From positions 1,566,493 to 1,630,492 of the forward strand of contig RPFO01000050.1 in the NCBI GenBank assembly GCA_009746045.1: a DNA stretch of 64,000 bases, written 5' to 3'. Below the pieces are notes generated by a model. That model searched no databases, was not told the DNA's origin, and saw only the letters and a list, made by a program, of their open reading frames with translations. A program made the position numbers and the translations under genes. Position 1 is the stretch's first letter; every line of letters begins with the position of its first letter. This document shows, in pieces, positions 46,605 to 55,121 of this stretch. This stretch comes from Mesostigma viride. Taxonomy: Eukaryota > Streptophyta > Mesostigmatophyceae > Mesostigmatales > Mesostigmataceae.

Positions 46605-47146
46605 ATGACGCGCTGCGGTGCCACCACGGCGCAGGGAGTGAAATGCAAGAGACGCGCAACGGCCGGGTCGGAACGCTGTTCCGTGCACCGGAAGCCGACG
46701 ATGGGAACGGCTCCAGGACCGGAGCCACTGCCACGAAGAGAAGGAGGGGCCCCCCCGCGCCTCCAAGACGCCGTGGACGTGTTCACGCAGTTCCTGGAGA
46801 GCATCAAGGAGTACGACACGGTGCACCCGCAAGCCAGAGCGCCCGCCCCCCTTCCCCGCCACCACCACCCCCTCCCGCGGCGTACCCTCCCCAGACGATG
46901 ACGATGCACCCCGCGGTCGTTGACCTGTCGGGCGACGACTCGGTGGTGTACGCCAAGCTGTCCGAGGATCCTGTGACCGACGGCGAGATGCGGAAGTTGG
47001 CGGCGGCACGGGCCCTCACGATGGGCCCGCGACACGCGATGCAGAGTTACGTCAGCCCCCCGGTGGTCGACCCCCTTGGCCTGACGAACTGCGTGACGTT
47101 TTTCATGCCCCGGAAAGCGGGCAACGGCAGGCGGCGGCGCCGCTAG
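46605..47146 (+). CDS. Cys/His-module protein, frameshifted
   Basis: The N terminus has C4-x9-C14-x10-C25-x2-H28 (the shared module), then AVDVFTQFLESIKEYD and a proline-rich linker. The frame slips at C6 (46846-46851); the next frame has HPAVVDLSGDDSVVYAKL and ends with a basic tail (GNGRRRRR). About 180 aa if continuous. Confidence 0.55.
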
Positions 47147-47151
47147 AATCG

Positions 47152-47622
47152 CTACAGGTCCTGAGGGGGCAGGGCGCACGCAGGGCTCGCGTGCCTGTCC
47201 AGGTACTCCGGGGGGAAGGTGAGCGAGGGCGGGGGGAACCCCTCGTCCTCGCACTCCCACCTGGTCTCTAGGTTGTATCCGAGCTTCAGTATCTGCCACT
47301 CCTTCCACTTGGTGCGCATGTACACCTCGATGTTGGCCTTACCCTTGTCGCGGTGGAGGTCAAAGAGGGGGAACCGGTCCGGGTTCGCGTGCCAGTAGTC
47401 GCCGTGGTACTCGAACACGGTGGGAGGATGGGTGTCGGCACTGAACCCGTCCACGAACAGCTTGTACCCCGTCTGGGTGCGCAGGACGACCTCGCCACCG
47501 TTGCGCGCGTGCTGGATCTTGATGGAGCGGTGCCTCTCGATGTCCTGCAGCCACCGGATGGACTTGGGGAGAAACGACGCGGCTATCACTCCGGGGCGAA
47601 TGAGACTCATAACTTGTTTCAT
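47152..47622 (-). CDS. Vsr/restriction-endonuclease-like nuclease
   Basis: About 156 aa from MKQVMSLIRPG. The core KLFVDGFSADTHPPTVFEYH then GDYWHANPDRF, followed by MRTKWKEWQILKLGYNLETRWECE, matches the endonuclease fold seen in Vsr-like and NCLDV polymerase-associated nucleases: acidic FVDGF and FEYHGDYWH, then a Lys-containing helix. Likely DNA repair or nicking. The ATG at 47667 is in frame but less likely. Confidence 0.6.
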   Translation of the reverse strand: MKQVMSLIRPGVIAASFLPKSIRWLQDIERHRSIKIQHARNGGEVVLRTQTGYKLFVDGFSADTHPPTVFEYHGDYWHANPDRFPLFDLHRDKGKANIEVYMRTKWKEWQILKLGYNLETRWECEDEGFPPPSLTFPPEYLDRHASPACALPPQDL

Positions 47623-47715
47623 TTTTTGTAATAAACACGAGACTTTTTTGCGCAACCAGGCGGCCATGCGCGTTCATCCGTGGCCTATTTTGTCTCGTAA
47701 GCAGTACCCCGGACC

Positions 47716-47955
47716 ATGTCTTCAGTCATCCGTTACCTCGGCCCCAGAGACGGGGCAGACGACGACCCGCAGTTCGCGGGCAAGATCCGGGTGACGGAGG
47801 ATGGCAGGATTTCGGTTTATGACGCCATGGCCGCAATCGGCATTTCACAACCCAAAGTGTACTGGTTGCGCCTTGGGAAGGAGCACCCAGCAGAGGTTAC
47901 AACCTGTAACCTCTGGAAATTTCCAGGGGAGAGACAGCGAGACACCCCCGCCTGA
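47716..47955 (+). pseudogene. Truncated KilA-N/Bro-like family member
   Basis: 79 codons match the N-terminal region of the 54092-55081 protein: FAGKIRVTEDGRISVYDAM, then YWLRLGKEH, then WKFPGERQRDTPA, where it stops. The remaining 200 residues of the paralogue are missing. Likely a decayed copy, or a short stand-alone domain. Confidence 0.55.
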
Positions 47956-48068
47956 ACCAGGAGGCGCGGAGAGAGGCCGCTAGGATTGCCGTTTAATAGT
48001 GTTTGATAAACATTTTATAAAGCACCAGAATTTCCTATGCACGTTTAATAAACACAAAATTATTCGCT

Positions 48069-48578
48069 CTACTCCAGGATGTTGTCCCCGTTGATGTAGG
48101 TCCCGCGGTTGCCGCGGTGCACCACCGTGAAGGAGGCGTAGGGGAGGACGGAGTTGTCGGGCTGCGTGTCTCCCAGGAGGGTGAGGGCGTACCGCTCGTA
48201 GTCCGGGAGCGTGGAGTACACGCTGCGGACTTTCCCGAGCCGGTTCACGATCTCGTCGTTCAGCTGCCCGAGCAGCTTCCACACGGTCGACATGGACCCC
48301 TCGTGGACGGCGCGGCGCTCCAGGTAGCTGGCGTCGCTGCGTGCCTCGTACACGGAGCGGGCGGTTTGCAGTACCTCGTCCTCGGGCACGTCCACGCCCC
48401 ACGAGGCGCGAGCGGTGTCCGCGATGTTGCGGATGTTGCCGGGTTGGAACAGCTCGGAGAAGAGCGGGAACATCTGGGCGGCGAGCGCGTCGTCCCCGGG
48501 CCTGGCGAAGGCCCGGGACGTCCCGCCCGCTATCGACACGTATTGGCCGGGGTTTGGTACGTTCTCAACGGGATACAT
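48069..48578 (-). CDS. 169-aa hypothetical protein
   Basis: It starts MYPVENVPNPGQYVSIAGG and is helical in the middle (AQMFPLFSELFQPGNIRNIA, STVWKLLGQLNDEI). Divergent from the resolvase with an AT-rich gap (attttatattacggtatgatatatt) that likely carries both promoters. Unrecognised. Confidence 0.55.
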   Translation of the reverse strand: MYPVENVPNPGQYVSIAGGTSRAFARPGDDALAAQMFPLFSELFQPGNIRNIADTARASWGVDVPEDEVLQTARSVYEARSDASYLERRAVHEGSMSTVWKLLGQLNDEIVNRLGKVRSVYSTLPDYERYALTLLGDTQPDNSVLPYASFTVVHRGNRGTYINGDNILE

Positions 48579-48615
48579 TTTATATTACGGTATGATATAT
48601 TTTGGCGCCCCGAAG

Positions 48616-49209
48616 ATGACCATCATCCTGAGCTTCGACGTGGGGATCGCCAACCTGGCGTACTGCATGGTCCAGCGGACGGAGGGCGAGGGCAACCCGT
48701 ACGCCAACAACCTGCCGTTCGAGATCCTGCAGTGGGAGGTGATCGACCTGAACGCGGCCACGCTGGAGGAGGCGTGCCGCAACCTCCCCCGCGAGCTTCA
48801 CCGCCGCATGGGTGTTCTCGGGGTGGCGGACCGCGTGGTGATCGAGCGGCAGACCAAGTCCAACGTGAAGATGAAGGTGATCAGCCACGTGATCCAGTCG
48901 TTCTTCGAGACGCACATGCTCTACCAGGGGGGGCGATGAGGGTGGAGTTCTCTTCCCCCCACAAGAAGCTGGGAGTCTACACGGGCCCGGCGATCACGTG
49001 CACCCTGAAGAACAACTACCGCCGCAACAAGCGCCTGGCCATCGACCACACGCAGAAGATCCTGGAGAAGTACCCCGTGTTCATGTCCTACTTCCACATG
49101 CTCTCCAAGAAGGACGACGCGGCCGACGCGCTCTTGCACGCGCTGGTGTGCCTGAACGAGGAGCGCCCCCCCCACCGCTGCCCCCCCGGCCCGCGAGGTG
49201 GACCTGTGA
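48616..49209 (+). CDS. RuvC-like Holliday junction resolvase (A22 type), frameshifted
   Basis: It starts MTIILSFDVGIANLAYCM, with the first catalytic Asp in FDVGI, then DRVVIERQTKSNVKMKVISH (Glu of the second motif) and, after a frameshift, FSSPHKKLGVYTGP and SKKDDAADALLHAL (final Asp pair). This is the poxvirus A22/NCLDV RuvC-fold resolvase, which cuts branched DNA. The frame breaks at G7 (48927-48933) and again probably at C8 (49166-49173), so the end near 49209 is inferred. Confidence 0.75.
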
Positions 49210-49262
49210 CGCGCTTAGCGGACGGGAATAATGGGCGGTATATGGACGAGATACATCATTCC

Positions 49263-50108
49263 ATGGCTACCGAGGAGATCGCCGCGGAGGTCGAGATCCA
49301 CCCGATCGTGAAGGCGCTGTTGAGCGTGAAGGCGGCCCCGCAGGGCTCCAAGGAGTGGCACGACACGCGCGACAAGATGCTGACGGCCTCGGACGTCGCC
49401 GCCGCCATCGGGGCGAACCCGTACCAGAGCCCCGCGAAACTGTTGCGCAAGAAACTGGGCGACGATCGGTTCGTGTTCAAGGGCAACGCGGCGACGAGAC
49501 ACGGCAACGAGAACGAGGAGGTGGCGGCCCAGGAGTACGAGCGCCGTACGGGGCACAAGTGCTACCAGTTCGGTCTCATCCCCCACCCGCTCCACACGTG
49601 GCTTGGGGGCAGCCCGGACCGCATCACGTCCGACGGGATCCTGGTGGAGATCAAGTGCCCGCTGCGGCGTGAGATCAAGCACGAGATCCCGTCCTATTAC
49701 TTGCCCCAGGTGCAGGTGCTGCTGGAGATTACCAACCTGGAGACGTGCCATTTCGTGCAGTTCCGCCCGGCGTCCACATGGAACGAGATGGAGCTGGACA
49801 TCCTGGAGATCAGGCGGGACCGCGGGTGGTTCCGCAGCAAGCTCCCGATAATGCAGAAGTTCCGCGAGACGTGGGTGGAGGCCGCCGAGAACGGCGGGCT
49901 CAGTTACTTAGACAGGGGCGTGTTCGGCAACCCCAGCGGGTCGTCGGGTAGCGACGAGGACGCGCCGTCCAAGCGCAGGAAGACCACGGAGGTGGAGCTC
50001 GACGCGCCGTTTTTGTTCTTGGAGTCCAAGAGGGCCGTCCCGACTCCGCCTCACCACCCGGTGATCCCCGCAGCGACCCTCAGCGAGCCCGTGGCCGCTC
50101 TTAATTGA
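49263..50108 (+). CDS. YqaJ-like viral recombinase exonuclease
   Basis: 281 aa from MATEEIAAEVEIHP. Motifs: W.DTRDKMLTASDVAAAIG, RHGNENEEVAAQEYE, LGGSPDRITSDG, VEIKCPLRR and YYLPQVQVLLE, the conserved order of lambda-exonuclease/YqaJ nucleases. It would resect double-stranded ends for recombination-dependent replication. Directly downstream of the resolvase. An acidic C-terminal tail carries DAPSKRRKTTEVE. Confidence 0.8.
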   Translation: MATEEIAAEVEIHPIVKALLSVKAAPQGSKEWHDTRDKMLTASDVAAAIGANPYQSPAKLLRKKLGDDRFVFKGNAATRHGNENEEVAAQEYERRTGHKCYQFGLIPHPLHTWLGGSPDRITSDGILVEIKCPLRREIKHEIPSYYLPQVQVLLEITNLETCHFVQFRPASTWNEMELDILEIRRDRGWFRSKLPIMQKFRETWVEAAENGGLSYLDRGVFGNPSGSSGSDEDAPSKRRKTTEVELDAPFLFLESKRAVPTPPHHPVIPAATLSEPVAALN

Positions 50109-50163
50109 TTGGCCGTAAGAGCTACAACGCGACCCGGTGCTCGCTTACAGCGGGAAAAAGATA

Positions 50164-50930
50164 ATGGCGGGCACTGGTATACTAGACGGAACCATGGCGG
50201 CGGCGGGCAGCGGCAAGTACATGAACGTGAAGGTGGGCCAGGCGGTGGTGCTGACGGAGGAGCAGCACAAGGCGTTCCAGGAGACCGGGGTGATGCCCAC
50301 CACGGCGGATGGGGGGGCGAGTCCGATCCCGGTGTCCTCCCCCTACTCGGCGACGGACCCGCCCAGCCCCCGCACGCCGCCAGCTGAGAGTGACAAGGAG
50401 GCCCCCCCGAGGCGCCCGGCGCTCCCGTGAAGCCCGCGAAGGAGGTGCAGGCGACGGCGGATCCGCCCCACCTGCACGTGGACGGCCAGCGGTTCGCGGT
50501 CGTGAGCATGGTGGTGCCCCCCCTCAGCAACCACATGGCGCTGAAGGTGCGCGGGGTGTTCGCGGACGAGGAGAAGGCGGGCGAGCACGCGCGGGAGCTG
50601 ATGAAGGCCGACCCGAATTTCGACATCTACGTGGTGAGCATGTACAACTGGCTGGTGCTGCCCCTCCCGGACGACCTGCGCGGGGACGTCAAGCACGAGT
50701 ACGTGGACGACCGTCTGGGCAAGATCATGGGCCGGTACCACTCCGAGCGGGAGAAGTTCAAGCGGTTCAACGAGCAGCGGGCGCTGGCGACCAAGGAGGC
50801 GGGCGAGGCGGGCGAGGCGGGCGAGGTGCAGGCGGACGTGGCCGTGCCGACGGAGGTGCGCCTGGAGGCGCCGCCGGACGAGGTGGTGGGGTCCTCGTCG
50901 GCGCTCACGCTACCAACATCGACTGATTGA
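50164..50930 (+). CDS. Conserved NCLDV protein of unknown function (DUF5832-like), frameshifted
   Basis: The N-terminal half (MAGTGILDGTMAAAGSGKYM) is Pro/Ser-rich. The frame slips at C7 (50402-50408) into RFAVVSMVVPPLSNHMALKV then FDIYVVSMYNWLVLPLP, which resembles a widespread giant-virus family I recall as DUF5832. A Glu/Gly-rich stretch (EAGEAGEAGE) follows. The family name is from memory and tentative. Confidence 0.55.
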
Positions 50931-51210
50931 AGCCGCCGCCCATCGATCGGCCCGCGCTGACGCTCCCCCCCACGTCTCCCAAATCGTACGGGGCCGACGG
51001 GGCGAAGGAGACGGGGGCGGCGTAGTAGGCCGCGGTGGACGGGCCGCGGCGGGAGCGCCGCCAGACCATGTACCCCCCGATGGCGATGGCGACTATCGAC
51101 AGGATGATCACGAGGTTCTTCAGGGGCAGCGCGGAATCGTTTCCGTCTCGCCGCCTCCTCTCGTTGTTGTTGTTCGCGTGGAATTGGCTTCCGTTGAACT
51201 GGACCGCCAT
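50905..51210 (-). CDS. 101-aa single-helix membrane protein
   Basis: The Asn/Arg-rich N terminus (HANNNNERRRRDGND) precedes a helix (LVIILSIVAIAIGGYMVW) and a Tyr/Ser/Gly-rich tail. A TATATAA box lies immediately upstream (51212-51218). Likely virion membrane protein. Confidence 0.65.
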   Translation of the reverse strand: MAVQFNGSQFHANNNNERRRRDGNDSALPLKNLVIILSIVAIAIGGYMVWRRSRRGPSTAAYYAAPVSFAPSAPYDLGDVGGSVSAGRSMGGGFNQSMLVA

Positions 51211-51298
51211 GGTATATAACTAATAATGTCAATAAAATTCTTCTGGCTAGTCTGACGCATAAAAAATCTGTGCAATTGTTAACGCGACCTTTACAAAA

Positions 51299-52435
51299 AT
51301 GAGACTCCTCGAGATGGGCCCAATGGAAGACACGAGTCCGGAAACACTCAAGGAAGAAAAAGAGACTCGTCGTATAAGTCTCCCAAAAAGCGTTATTGAC
51401 TACGTAGCAAGTCGACCGATGGCCACTCTCGTGCAAGATATTATCGTTGGCAATGCTCCTTCTGATATCGTATTCCGGAACCAGCTAGACTTGGCGCTGA
51501 CTTGGGAGAAGGAGCTCTCGGAATCGGAGTGGAGACTCCAGAAAAAGGCTAAGAACAGGGATCGGGATTTCAACGACTCGCTGATAGGTGCTCAGCCTCG
51601 TCGCGCGATACTCAACTACGATCGAGTAAAGGAGGTGATACCGTCCGAAGTGAGGTCGGCACTCATCGACCGAGACGTGCAGAGAATGCTGCATATTCGC
51701 AAATTGCTCGCCGAGTGGATGACGCGACAGGCCGAACTTCAAGAGCGCACAACAAGGGATGACGGTAGCAGGCTGACATCGAGTACGCGGTCGGCGCTCA
51801 GAAAGCAACTGCGGGACCTTGAGATCGTCATCAAAGAGAACATGGGTCGCGTGCTGGTCAACAAGATGTCGAAGCGCATGGACTTGCTTGATCGCAAAAT
51901 CGAGGAGATCCAAGCTCGCATAGTGCGCGAAAGGAAGAAACCCAACCCCGACCGAGCCAGTCTCGAGAGGATGCGACAACGCCAGGAAAAATTGTTCGCG
52001 GAGGAGCAGGCAGAGGTAGCCCGCCAGCAAGCTATGTGGGAGGCCCTCCCCCCAGCCCATCTAGCCAATCCAGCGGTTCATGCCCCCCTCGCGCTGTCTG
52101 AGAGAGGTCAGGAACGTGACGTACAGCAGGCGGTAAGCACACTAACAATGGCATCGGGGGACTTGGTGCCATTGAGAAATCAACAAATGATGCGGATGAT
52201 CAGTCCGGAACTGGGTCTCGCGGGGGCGCGACCGAGGGCGCCGGAGCGTGCTCGCGAAGGCATCCGCAGATCGGGCCGGACGCAGCACGTGCCCGGGGAG
52301 ATGTTCGATTTCGAAGAGGCCGGGAGGAAGGCCGAGATGAAGGCCGCGAAGAAGAAGGGGTCGGACGGGGCCGGTCCATCCCACCAGGTCAAGGCGCGGC
52401 GGTACCGCAAGAGGCGCGCGGCCACGAGGAGGTAG
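51299..52435 (+). CDS. 378-aa coiled-coil protein
   Basis: Long charged helices (RKQLRDLEIVIKENM, MDLLDRKIEEIQARIVRE, RQRQEKLFAEEQAEVARQ) form an extended coiled coil, followed by a basic C terminus (KARRYRKRRAATRR). A structural or DNA-associated role is inferred from composition. Codon use is less GC-biased in the first two thirds. Confidence 0.6.
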   Translation: MRLLEMGPMEDTSPETLKEEKETRRISLPKSVIDYVASRPMATLVQDIIVGNAPSDIVFRNQLDLALTWEKELSESEWRLQKKAKNRDRDFNDSLIGAQPRRAILNYDRVKEVIPSEVRSALIDRDVQRMLHIRKLLAEWMTRQAELQERTTRDDGSRLTSSTRSALRKQLRDLEIVIKENMGRVLVNKMSKRMDLLDRKIEEIQARIVRERKKPNPDRASLERMRQRQEKLFAEEQAEVARQQAMWEALPPAHLANPAVHAPLALSERGQERDVQQAVSTLTMASGDLVPLRNQQMMRMISPELGLAGARPRAPERAREGIRRSGRTQHVPGEMFDFEEAGRKAEMKAAKKKGSDGAGPSHQVKARRYRKRRAATRR

Positions 52436-52439
52436 GCGA

Positions 52440-53156
52440 CTATCCGCGACCGAACATGCGCCCGAAGAACCCCGTGCCGGACGCCTTTCCACGCCCCCTC
52501 GCCTGGGTCCGAGGCAAAGCCCGCGGTGCATTCCTGGCGGCCTCGATCTGCGCCCAGGCAGCCGCGTCCTCCTCGCGCGCACGGTCGTCGATGTACGGCG
52601 GCGGATCAGGCAATGCCCTCATCATGTCTTGCATGATCATCATCGACCTCTCTCTTTCCGGTTGCCTATCAACCGGGGGTGGTGCCCCCCAAGGGAGCTG
52701 TACCGTCACGTACTGCTCGATGTTTGGTAGCGTCTTTCTTTCCACCTTGGGGGCGGGAGGCGGTGGAGCCGCGCTCTTTTGGGCGCTTTCCCGCGCGACG
52801 ATGCGCCTCTTCAATTCCGCGAAGGTATTTTGGGTGAACGGTTGGCTTCTGAACCACTCTAGGTCCTCCAAGCTCGGTCTGTCCCCCAACTTGGCATATT
52901 CGTACCATATCACGTCGGACGCGTCCGATTCTGGAACGAGAACCTCGTCAAGATCTGTGGGCATCACTACTTGTGCGTTGATTTCATCCATGAACTCGTC
53001 CAAAGAGTCCGCATCGGCGACATCGTCGGCGCGCATCCTGTGCGCCCTCGGCGGCACTCGACGGCTCTTACACGAATGCACCTTACACTTCCTGACCCGC
53101 CCCTTGGTCGCGTTCGAGCACCGCACCCCGCGTTTCGTGAGCGCGCTGCACCTCAT
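52440..53156 (-). CDS. Cys/His-module protein with Pro-rich linker
   Basis: 238 aa. N-terminal C3-x9-C13-x10-C24-x2-H27 (MRCSALTKRGVRC, then CKVH), then an acidic stretch (ADSLDEFMDEINAQVV), the segment LEWFRSQPFTQNTFAELKRR and a Gly/Arg tail. Full-length representative of the shared-module family. Confidence 0.7.
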   Translation of the reverse strand: MRCSALTKRGVRCSNATKGRVRKCKVHSCKSRRVPPRAHRMRADDVADADSLDEFMDEINAQVVMPTDLDEVLVPESDASDVIWYEYAKLGDRPSLEDLEWFRSQPFTQNTFAELKRRIVARESAQKSAAPPPPAPKVERKTLPNIEQYVTVQLPWGAPPPVDRQPERERSMMIMQDMMRALPDPPPYIDDRAREEDAAAWAQIEAARNAPRALPRTQARGRGKASGTGFFGRMFGRG

Positions 53157-53202
53157 TTACCGTCCTGATAGAAAATAAAATGTAATACAATCGATTGTGG
53201 CC

Positions 53203-53412
53203 ATGAGCGAGGATCCGTACGCGGACCTCTTCGCACGAGGATTCGCGAGCAATTTATCCGCCCTTGCGGTCCTCAATATCTGCAGATGGGTGAATCGTTG
53301 GTTGGCGTCACGTTCGGGCGGCGAGTGTTCTGGACGGGATTCGGACCCGCAACCTCTGGCTCATAAGGCCAGCGCTCTACCGGTTGAGCTACCAGAACGT
53401 ATGGGGGGTTAG
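53203..53412 (+). CDS. Doubtful short ORF running into the tRNA
   Basis: MSEDPYADLFARGFASNLSA starts after an A/T-rich leader, but its second half lies opposite the tRNA-Ile gene and cannot be ordinary coding sequence. It may be a gene truncated when the tRNA arrived. Confidence 0.2.
   Translation: MSEDPYADLFARGFASNLSALAVLNICRWVNRWLASRSGGECSGRDSDPQPLAHKASALPVELPERMGG
53326..53398 (-). tRNA. trnI-UAU: tRNA-Ile(UAU)
   Basis: 73 nt fold as a full cloverleaf: acceptor GTTCTGG/CCAGAAC, D arm GCTC/GAGC, anticodon stem CTGGC/GCCAG with loop CTTATGA (anticodon UAU, reading AUA), T arm GCGGG/CCCGT (one G-T pair) with loop TCCGAAT, discriminator A. There is no intron and no encoded CCA. AUA is a rare codon in GC-rich genes, so a virus-borne copy could help translate AT-rich ones. 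Confidence 0.93.
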
Positions 53413-53449
53413 AATAGCGGGTAGCCCTCACATCTGAGGGCTATGCTGG

Positions 53450-53710
53450 TGAGGTCGTGTCAACCACAAAAACAGGCCCAGTCGATGAACGCGGAGTCAA
53501 TGCAGATTGTTTACTATTCCCATAGTAAACAATCTGGATGAGCATATTCCTGCTGGCTACGGGCGTCTCCCAGTTGCCTCTCCCGGGAAATTTGAACTTT
53601 GGACAAGTTGTCCACAGTTCGCGATGCCCCACCTCAACCCTTGGCGGTGTTGTAGATTAGGATCTTGCCGATCCACCCGTCAAAGGCGCGGCTGGAGTTT
53701 GACTGCTCTC
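53450..53710 (-). pseudogene. Chimeric remnant of two neighbouring gene families
   Basis: 53550-53632 encodes KFKFPGRGN and TPVASRNMLIQIV, matching the 54092-55081 protein, then runs into a perfect hairpin at 53505-53534. 53640-53710 matches 57109-57180 and 55200-55260, the LamG end of the fibre protein, in the same orientation. It is therefore a join of two broken genes found intact within a few kb. Confidence 0.65.
53505..53534. repeat. Perfect 13-bp inverted repeat
   Basis: gattgtttactat and atagtaaacaatc are separated by four bases. The hairpin sits exactly where the pseudogene departs from its intact paralogue (after LIQIV), so it looks like an inverted-duplication scar. Confidence 0.8.
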
Positions 53711-53914
53711 CACCTATAGATAGATCCCCTGCGCAAGACGACCTGCTCCTGACCCGCCCCCTGAACCAGGCCAGATTCGAACGGGGCGGGGCGAAGCGGA
53801 TCAAGTGCTGAGAATCTGATTATACAGCGAACAAAGATTATTTATTCCCATCGTTAAGCGCGATCATTAGTGAAGTATGTACTCCCCAGGGGAAAGTACT
53901 TGATCAATTGCCTG

Positions 53915-53980
53915 TCCCCCGTTGCCTCTCCCGAGAAATTTGAACTTTGCCACTTTTGTCCACAGTTTGCGATGGCCGAG
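53915..53980 (-). pseudogene. Second remnant of the KilA-N/Bro-like family
   Basis: On minus, KFKFLGRGN and the preceding CGQ/KW context match the FPG.G segment of 54092-55081 and of the 53550 remnant at DNA level (gttgcctctcccgagaaatttgaacttt). Frames are broken on both sides. The rest of 53711-54091 holds no gene. Confidence 0.5.
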
Positions 53981-54091
53981 CCTTGCCACACGTGTTTCCA
54001 CGTTGCCTCTATTCCAACTTCACGCACGCTGCATAAAGTTCGTGATGCTGCCAGCCAGTCAAAGTTGACATGTGCGTGAATGCTGGCATTC

Positions 54092-55081
54092 TCATGCACT
54101 TCTAATCATCTTTGCCCGCATCTGGGTCTCCCTGTGCTCATCCATGAGCCTCTTGTTGGACGCAACAATGGACGCGTCCCTTCTGCCGGTCACAGTAGCG
54201 TAGTAGCCCATCTGGCGGAGTCCAGGGCCGATGGAGTCGCGAATCTGGACGGCGCAGGTGACCGGGTCGTGGCCGGCGCTCACCTTCTCCTTCATCTCCT
54301 CGTTGAAAAATATGGTAAGCCCGGACATCTTGTCGGAGAAGGTGTCACGGGTCTTCTGGCTGGGCTTCGCGAGCCCTTGCGCCTTGCGGTACGCCGCGGT
54401 GGTCGCGAAACCGGTGACCAGCTGGTTGGCGATGTCGTTCACGGCGGCATAGTCGCTCCTCTTGGCGTCCTTATTGGCATCGTGGACACTCCTCATGCAG
54501 TTCTTGGTGGTCTCGCAGGAACGTACGCGGGGTTCCTGGGCGAGAGCGGCGTCGCGGGCATCCGCGCGGGCGTATATTTCGTCCGCCAGGGACCTGTCAC
54601 CGTCCAAGTACCTTTCGATGAAGTCAGCCATCTGCTGGCGGAAGGAGTTGGCGCGGCGCCCAGGGAGCACCATTACGATCTGGACAAGCACATTCCTGGT
54701 CGCCACAGGGGTTGCCCGCTGCCCCTTACCAGGAAAAGTGAACTCCGGACAACTTGTCCGGAGTTCCGAATGCTCCTTCTCAAGCCTCGCCCAGTATCTA
54801 AGCGCACTGTTCTTGGAGTCACTGGCGAACGTCCCATTCTCGTCCATGAAGCAAATCACCCTCACGAGGTCGATGATCGACGCGAGGCCGTCGGGCGTGA
54901 CGCGGATCTTGCCCGCGAAGATGTCCGCCCCGCTCGGCCCGTCGGCGCGCACCGGGGCGAGGTACGACTGCAGCGCGCTCCTGGGGGGCTTGGGCGCCTC
55001 CGCGGCGTCCGCTGCGCCACTCGTTTCGGGGGCGGGGGTGTCCGCGCCGTCCGCGCGCGTCTCGGGCGTGGCTGTGGCCAT
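54092..55081 (-). CDS. KilA-N/Bro-like family protein
   Basis: 329 aa. Central FAGKIRVTPDGLASIIDLVR, YWARLEKEHSEL, FTFPGKGQRATPVATRN, VQIVMVLPGRRANSFRQQ and RYLDGDRSLADEI form a pattern I recall as abundant in giant viruses and virus-laden algal genomes. The N terminus is Ala/Pro-rich, the C terminus helical. Probably DNA-binding, as Bro/KilA-N proteins are, but this is inference. Parent of the remnants at 47716, 53450 and 53915. Confidence 0.6.
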   Translation of the reverse strand: MATATPETRADGADTPAPETSGAADAAEAPKPPRSALQSYLAPVRADGPSGADIFAGKIRVTPDGLASIIDLVRVICFMDENGTFASDSKNSALRYWARLEKEHSELRTSCPEFTFPGKGQRATPVATRNVLVQIVMVLPGRRANSFRQQMADFIERYLDGDRSLADEIYARADARDAALAQEPRVRSCETTKNCMRSVHDANKDAKRSDYAAVNDIANQLVTGFATTAAYRKAQGLAKPSQKTRDTFSDKMSGLTIFFNEEMKEKVSAGHDPVTCAVQIRDSIGPGLRQMGYYATVTGRRDASIVASNKRLMDEHRETQMRAKMIRSA

Positions 55082-55121
55082 GTCGTGGATGGGGGGCGGA
55101 GGGCGTCTCGGTATTTATGGA

